The position numbers were made by a program, and so were the translations under genes. From DASUPK01 sp963848955 (GTDB lineage Bacteria > Actinomycetota > Thermoleophilia > Solirubrobacterales > 70-9), in the NCBI GenBank assembly GCA_963848955.1, contig CAWKFQ010000021.1:1-64000 (forward strand): 64,000 nucleotides of DNA, given 5' to 3'. Each line of letters begins with the position of its first letter. Within the stretch, counting starts at the first letter, position 1. This document shows positions 59,972 through 64,000 of the stretch, in pieces. The notes beneath the pieces were generated by a model. That model had not been told where the DNA came from. It searched no databases and was given only the letters and a program-made list of their open reading frames with translations.

Positions 59972-61297
59972 CTACAGAAAGCTCTTGCCTTCACCGCGGT
60001 ATGTGGGGACCTCGTCGCGGATGGTCATCCCGGTAATCAGGTAGAGGCGGTTGAACCGTTCACAGAGCTCACCGGCCTTGACGTGCCTGAAATAGACGCT
60101 GTCGCCGACCCGAAGCCGGTCCGCGACGGAGCCGCGCACGGGCGTCTGGACCTCGCCGGCCCCCTCGTGGGGATCGAGTCGCAGCCCGTCCGGCAGATAG
60201 GGGACGGGCATCCGGTCCTTCGCGCCGACGCCAGATGCCAGGTAGCCGCCGCCGAGGGTGGTCGCCACGCCGTGACCCGGGCGCCTGACGACGGGCAAGG
60301 CGAACATCGCCGCCGGTCGAAGGTTGAAGGCTCGGTAGTGGTCGAAGAGGATCGGGGCGAAGAATCCGGATCCTGCGGCGATCTCCGTGACCGCCCACTC
60401 CGCGGCGGTCAGCTCGATGGAGCCGGTGCCGCCACCGTTCACGAACTCGAGCTGGGCGACCTCGGAGAGGGCCGTGACGATCTCGGCCCGGCGCTCCTCC
60501 ACGTCCTTCGCGGAGGCGGACTGCATGGCCCGGATCAGGACGTTCGTGATCGCCTTGCGCGGCACGTTGTCTCCGACGCCGGCGATCTGCCCCTCATAGG
60601 CCATCAGCCCGACCAGCCTGGTGCGGTCGCGCCGGTCGATCTCCTGCGCGAGCGCCACGGCCTGATCGGCGGTCCTGATCGGCGAGCGCTTGGGGCCGAC
60701 CTTGAGCCGGCCACCGAGCGGCCACCAGGAGAGGTCGACGTCCATCGCCACCCGAACCGGAGCGACGAAGGAGCCCGCCGCCTCCTCGATCAGGTCCAGA
60801 TGCTCGGTGCTGTCGACCATCACCACGGGCGCCTGATCCGGGTCCTCGGCGGTGATCCGGGCGAGACGGGTGAGGCAGGCGTGGTCGGTCGTGGGGTAGG
60901 CGACCACCAGGTCGCGGAACTCCTGGTCCCACAGCCAGATGGCCTCGGGAAGCGTGAAGCCGAGGGTGCCCTGGAAGCCCGGATCGAGGTCGAGCAGGCG
61001 CTCGAGGACCGGGCGCGAGCGGACGGATTTGCTCGCGATCCGAATCGGCTTGCCACGCGAGCGGCGGAGCATGTCCGCCGCGTTCGCCCAGACCGCGTCC
61101 AGGTCGACGAACGCGAAGGGCGCCTGGACCTCGGAGAAGATCGTCTCGAAGCGCTCGTAGGCCTCGAGCGGCGTCGGCAGCGGCAGGGGGGTGGGCGTCT
61201 CGAACGCCGAGAGAGGCCCCGTGGGCTGCGGGTGGCCGTTCGTATCGGCCTCGGCGCCGGGCGCCTCGGTCGTCGGGCTGTCGTCCTGGGTAGCCAT
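59972..61297 (-). CDS. PLP fold-III amino acid deaminase/aldolase-like enzyme
   Basis: About 441-residue protein of the alanine-racemase/D-threonine-aldolase fold group. The PLP Lys is in IRIASKSVRSRPVLERLLDL. Barrel strands FAFVDLDAVWANAADML, VVMVDSTEHLDLIEE and VAMDVDLSWWPLG follow, with LVGLMAYEGQIAGVGDN, FVNGGGTGSIELTAAEWAVT (phosphate loop) and a C-terminal beta domain. The first 45 residues are polar and disordered. I choose ATG 61297 because TAGGCT lies 8 nt upstream; a longer frame opens at 61345. Actinobacterial relatives often neighbour the FAD-linked lactone oxidase found at 55905. Substrate not established. Confidence 0.85.
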   Translation of the reverse strand: MATQDDSPTTEAPGAEADTNGHPQPTGPLSAFETPTPLPLPTPLEAYERFETIFSEVQAPFAFVDLDAVWANAADMLRRSRGKPIRIASKSVRSRPVLERLLDLDPGFQGTLGFTLPEAIWLWDQEFRDLVVAYPTTDHACLTRLARITAEDPDQAPVVMVDSTEHLDLIEEAAGSFVAPVRVAMDVDLSWWPLGGRLKVGPKRSPIRTADQAVALAQEIDRRDRTRLVGLMAYEGQIAGVGDNVPRKAITNVLIRAMQSASAKDVEERRAEIVTALSEVAQLEFVNGGGTGSIELTAAEWAVTEIAAGSGFFAPILFDHYRAFNLRPAAMFALPVVRRPGHGVATTLGGGYLASGVGAKDRMPVPYLPDGLRLDPHEGAGEVQTPVRGSVADRLRVGDSVYFRHVKAGELCERFNRLYLITGMTIRDEVPTYRGEGKSFL

Positions 61298-61349
61298 GTC
61301 GATCCAGCCTACAATCGGGCCGCGTGGTCGCCGAGCGACCGCCACCCCC

Positions 61350-61439
61350 GGAGAGGTGGCCGAGCGGCTGAAGGCACTCGCCTGCTAAGCGAGTAGGGGG
61401 CTAATAGCTCTCTCGAGGGTTCGAATCCCTCCCTCTCCG
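61350..61439 (+). tRNA. tRNA-Ser (anticodon GCU)
   Basis: A 90-nt plus-strand class II tRNA. The acceptor stem GGAGAGG pairs with CCTCTCC and the discriminator is G. The anticodon loop is CTGCTAAG with GCT at 61384-61386. A long variable arm (GGGGGC-TAATA-GCTCTC type) and T-loop TTCGAAT are present. CCA is not encoded. Confidence 0.95.
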
Positions 61440-61515
61440 CTCCATGATTCGAAAGGCGCCCGCGCTGATCGCGGCCGTCCGGTCGCCCTGGCGGCACCCC
61501 GGTCTTCATCCGCGC

Positions 61516-62577
61516 CTAGCGGCGCTGGGCGTGCTCTGGGCCCAGAGCCGACGGGTCGGGCGCTCCCAGCAGGGCCAGCGCGAGTCGCAGCTCCTCGGTG
61601 AGGATGTCGAGGGCGCGTCGCGCCCCAGCCTCTCCGTTGGCCGCAAGACCCCACAGGGCCGGGCGTCCGACCAGTACGGCCTCAGCCCCGATCGCGAGCG
61701 CGACCGCGACGTCGGTCCCACGCCGAACCCCGCCGTCGAGCAGAACAGGGATCCGACCATCCACGGCCTCGACGACCTCGGGCAGCGCGTCGATCGTCGC
61801 CGGCGCATTGTCGAGCTGGCGTCCGCCGTGGTTTGAGACGACGACACCGGCGGCTCCGTGCTCGACGGCGAGCGCGGCGTCCTCTCCGGTGATCAGGCCC
61901 TTGACCAGGATCGGCAGATCGAACTCCCCGCAGAGCAGCTCGAGGTCCTTCCAGGTGATGGAGGGATCGACGAGCTCGAAGACCTCCGCCGTGGTCAGGC
62001 TGCGATGGCCGACGGCGCCCTCGATCGCCGGGGCGCCGATCTCAGCCGGGACCTGGAAGCCGCTGCGGAGGTCGCGCTCCCGCCGGCCGGCATAGGGCGC
62101 GTCGACGGTGAGCAGCAGCGCCTCATAGCCCGATCCGGCCGCCTCCTCGACCATCGCCCGCGTGACCCCCCGGTCGCGGAAGAGATAGACCTGCATCCAG
62201 CGATGGCCATCCGGCGCCGCCTCGGCAACCTCGGCAGGGCGGGTGCTGGTCAGGCTGGAGACGCAGAGGACGGTCCCGGCGGCCACGGCGGCCCGCGCCA
62301 TGCCCGCCTCGCCATCGGGATGGGCGAGGAGCTGGAAGGCGACCGGGGCCACGAGGATCGGCATCTCGAGCTCCGTGCCGAGGACGGTCGACCGCGTCGA
62401 GATCTCAGAGACGTCGACCAGCACGCGAGGCCGGAGCTCCCAGTCCGCGAAGGCCTCGGTATTGCGCCGGAGCGTGCGCTCGTCTCCCGCGCCGCCGGCA
62501 AAGTAACCGTGTGCTCCAGGCTCGAGCTTCTCGGCCGCCAGCCGCTCGAGATCGGCGATGTTGACCGGCTCAGTGAC
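61516..62577 (-). CDS. FMN-dependent alpha-hydroxy-acid oxidase/dehydrogenase (GTC at expected start)
   Basis: A 353-residue TIM-barrel flavoprotein of the lactate/glycolate oxidase family. YFAGGAGDERTLRRN has the active-site Tyr. MPILVAPVAFQLLAHPDGEA, the Lys in LPILVKGLITGEDA, the catalytic His loop VVVSNHGGRQLDNAPATI and LLDGGVRRGTDVAVALAIGA then EAVLVGRPAL (FMN phosphate) are present. The protein should start VTEPVNIADLERLAAEKLEP. The first codon is GTC at 62577, preceded by an in-frame TAG and by TAGGGT exactly 6 nt upstream, so no standard start exists here. The family oxidises 2-hydroxy-acids; substrate unknown. Confidence 0.88.
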   Translation of the reverse strand, partial: VTEPVNIADLERLAAEKLEPGAHGYFAGGAGDERTLRRNTEAFADWELRPRVLVDVSEISTRSTVLGTELEMPILVAPVAFQLLAHPDGEAGMARAAVAAGTVLCVSSLTSTRPAEVAEAAPDGHRWMQVYLFRDRGVTRAMVEEAAGSGYEALLLTVDAPYAGRRERDLRSGFQVPAEIGAPAIEGAVGHRSLTTAEVFELVDPSITWKDLELLCGEFDLPILVKGLITGEDAALAVEHGAAGVVVSNHGGRQLDNAPATIDALPEVVEAVDGRIPVLLDGGVRRGTDVAVALAIGAEAVLVGRPALWGLAANGEAGARRALDILTEELRLALALLGAPDPSALGPEHAQRR

Positions 62578-62583
62578 GCGCGA

Positions 62584-62600
62584 ACCCTAGTTGCCATGCT
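62584..62600. promoter_or_regulatory. Back-to-back leaderless promoters
   Basis: Minus strand TAGGGT (62589-62584) ends 6 nt before the oxidase start. Plus strand CATGCT (62595-62600) ends 6 nt before GTG 62607. The two boxes are 5 bp apart and the whole gap between start codons is 29 bp. Each -35 region must lie in or beyond the other gene's start. Confidence 0.5.
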
Positions 62601-62606
62601 TTCGGA

Positions 62607-62948
62607 GTGCCCAGGCGAAGGAAACGAGAGTCCGAGCCCGTCGAGACGGTCGACTACACCGATCCCGATGGCAACGTGCTGACCCTGCGGCGGTCGCTCA
62701 GCCCACGGACGATCAGGAAGCTCAACAAGCCGCACCGCAAGGACGCCGCCTCCGCGGAGGACGTCTGGGCGCGCCGCAACGAGATGCTCTTCGAGTACCT
62801 GGCTGTGAGCTGGGAGATCTCCGGCCTGCCGCTCGACGACCAGAAGATGCTGATTGGCCGTTATCGGATGGCCGATGCGAGTGAGCAGCAATGGGTGCGT
62901 GGGACGATCGACCTGCACATCGAGCGTCATCTCCCCGAGTTGCTCTAG
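62607..62948 (+). CDS. Conserved-looking small protein, function unknown
   Basis: A 113-residue charged protein starting GTG: PRRRKRESEPVETVDYTDPD, GNVLTLRRSLSPRTIRKLNK, DVWARRNEMLFEYLAVSWEI, then KMLIGRYRMADASEQQWVRG and a final IDLHIERHLPELL. It is basic at the N-terminus and helical after residue 35. No signal or membrane segment. I do not recognise a family. The leaderless-type promoter and clean codon use support it as real. Confidence 0.72.
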   Translation: MPRRRKRESEPVETVDYTDPDGNVLTLRRSLSPRTIRKLNKPHRKDAASAEDVWARRNEMLFEYLAVSWEISGLPLDDQKMLIGRYRMADASEQQWVRGTIDLHIERHLPELL

Positions 62949-62967
62949 ATGCGCTTATAAATAGGCG

Positions 62968-64000
62968 ATGCGCCCTGTCTTGCTAGGGGTGGGGAGTGAT
63001 TCACGGATGGCGAGGGCGCTCGAGCGCCATCTCCACCGTGGCTTCGCCGCCGTGGGCTATCAGGCGGCCTGCTTCGACCAGGCGACGCCCGCGGTCGATG
63101 TACTCCAGGACCTCAGGGAGCGGGAGGCTCCCGTCGCGATCGCGATCGCCGACCAGAGTGCTCCGGGGATGAGCGGCCTGGGACTGCTGCGCAAGGCGAG
63201 GAGGCTTCACCCGGAGATCAGGACGGTGCTGCTCTGCGCTCACTCCGACCTTGCGGTGGCTACGGACGCCGTCAACGTCGGACTGCTCGATCACTTCCTG
63301 ATCAAGCCCTTCGACGGGGAGCGGGATCTGCTGCCCATCGTCTCGGACCTGCTCGAGGGCTGGCAGGGTGTGCGTGATCGTGACGCGGCAGGAGTCCGAG
63401 TCGTCGGCGAACGGCACTCCCCGCGGGTGCACGAGATCCGGCGGTTCCTGGACCGGAACGGGATCCATCACGACTGCCTCAGCCCGACGAGCGAGGCCGG
63501 TGCGGAGCTGCTCCGTGAGGTGCCCGAACCCGAGCGCGAAAACCCGCCAGTGGCCGTCTTTCCCGACGGCGCCGCAATCGGTGATCCGACGAACCTGCAA
63601 CTCGCCACCGGGCTCGGGCTCGCCACGAGGCCGGCTCAGGATCATTACGAGCTCGCGATCATCGGGGGCGGTCCCGCCGGGCTGGCCGCTGCGGTCTATG
63701 GCTCGTCGGAAGGGTTGAACACGATCATCCTCGAGCGCGAGGCGCCGGGTGGGCAGGCGGCCCAGAGCTCGCGGATCGAGAACTACCTCGGTTTCCACGC
63801 GGGCCTGAGCGGCGCGGAGTTGAGCCGCCGCGCGATCATCCAGGCGCGGCGCTTCGGCACGGAGATCGTGCGACCGCTCCAGGTCGACCGAATCGAGCCC
63901 CTGCCCAGCGAGGAACTCGCCGTCCACTTCGCCGATGGCATGACGATCACGGCGAACGGGCTCCTGATCTCGACGGGGGCCTCCTACCGGCAGCTCACCG
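62968..64000 (+). CDS. Response regulator-thioredoxin reductase fusion (3' end outside window)
   Basis: 344 residues are visible with no stop before the window end. Residues 1-130 are a receiver-like domain (MRPVLLGVGSDSRMARALER; IAIADQSAPGMSGLGLLRKA with Asp; TVLLCAHSD; FLIKPFDGE with Lys). Residues 145-215 resemble a glutaredoxin-type segment without CxxC (VRVVGERHSPRVHEIRRFLD; PPVAVFPDGAAIGDPTNLQL). From about 230 a thioredoxin-reductase-type FAD domain starts (YELAIIGGGPAGLAAAVYGS; LEREAPGGQAAQSSRIENYL; LLISTGASYR). TATAAA ends 6 nt before ATG. Such fusions occur in several bacteria; they are thought to couple redox state to signalling. Confidence 0.85.
   Translation, partial: MRPVLLGVGSDSRMARALERHLHRGFAAVGYQAACFDQATPAVDVLQDLREREAPVAIAIADQSAPGMSGLGLLRKARRLHPEIRTVLLCAHSDLAVATDAVNVGLLDHFLIKPFDGERDLLPIVSDLLEGWQGVRDRDAAGVRVVGERHSPRVHEIRRFLDRNGIHHDCLSPTSEAGAELLREVPEPERENPPVAVFPDGAAIGDPTNLQLATGLGLATRPAQDHYELAIIGGGPAGLAAAVYGSSEGLNTIILEREAPGGQAAQSSRIENYLGFHAGLSGAELSRRAIIQARRFGTEIVRPLQVDRIEPLPSEELAVHFADGMTITANGLLISTGASYRQLT

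Noticed and set aside
55784..61439. The two tRNA-Ser genes as attachment sites of an integrated element
   Set aside because: No integrase, no repeated tRNA 3' fragment, and the genes between them are ordinary chromosomal enzymes.

Overview
The window is high-GC, gene-dense DNA of actinobacterial type, most likely from the class Thermoleophilia (Solirubrobacterales or relatives). This placement is inferred from several features. Many genes lack a Shine-Dalgarno sequence and have a TAnnnT box 6-9 nt before the start codon, as expected for leaderless transcripts. There is a family of small NTF2/SnoaL-like proteins that begin MS(Q/E)EN. Secreted proteins carry Lys-rich or RTX-like tails. The respiratory complex I locus is a complete 14-gene nuoA-N operon. 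No phage, IS element, transposase or CRISPR array was seen.

Layout. 1-7.3 kb: a DHA2-type MFS exporter cut by the window edge; a divergent HAD phosphatase/APH kinase pair that shares a CATG start; an MBL-fold hydrolase; a badly frameshifted second MFS exporter with its divergent MarR regulator and operator; and an ACAD10/11-type acyl-CoA dehydrogenase. 7.3-13.4 kb: RibD-C reductase, RpiB-like isomerase and sulfotransferase on the minus strand; haloalkane dehalogenase, DUF2804, YihY and an LPG-synthase-like membrane protein on the plus strand. 13.2-23.9 kb is an accessory region. It holds a PLP aminotransferase, several secreted proteins (a short-repeat solenoid, a cupredoxin, an RTX-like protein), an HNH-like protein, three NTF2-like genes, a cyclic-nucleotide-binding protein and a pilin-like protein. 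They are interspersed with short hairpin repeats, gene-end remnants and five copies of a conserved promoter/start cassette. 23.9-31.7 kb: SDR, alpha/beta hydrolase, zinc-ribbon protein, saccharopine-dehydrogenase-like protein, membrane protein, VOC protein, an LPMTG-anchored cupredoxin and a tandem ThyX-like protein.

31.7-47.7 kb is an AEC transporter and the nuoN-to-nuoA operon (minus strand, transcribed from 47.7 kb downwards). Subunits are mostly coupled by start/stop overlaps. Together they encode the NADH module (E, F, G), the connecting Fe-S/quinone module (B, C, D, I) and the membrane proton pump (A, H, J, K, L, M, N). 47.8-55.8 kb: a membrane protein, a two-domain VOC protein divergent from an HxlR regulator, flavin reductase, lipoprotein cytochrome c, serS, a NarL-type response regulator, msrB, a thioesterase and a secreted protein. 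55.8-64 kb: tRNA-Ser(UGA), a sugar-lactone oxidase, a PAS-PAS-GGDEF-EAL protein, a PLP deaminase/aldolase-like protein, tRNA-Ser(GCU), an FMN alpha-hydroxy-acid oxidase and a response-regulator/thioredoxin-reductase fusion cut by the window end.

Caution: about 25 genes need one or more 1-4 base corrections to be read through, including essential nuo subunits. Many are repaired by removing one G or C or a GATC-like insertion, so I read most as consensus-sequence errors rather than real pseudogenes. Coordinates for such genes span the whole inferred gene. The strongest novelty candidate is the repeated 5' cassette (double hairpin, GATACT box, ATGTCG start) placed before five different genes between 15.2 and 23.2 kb.
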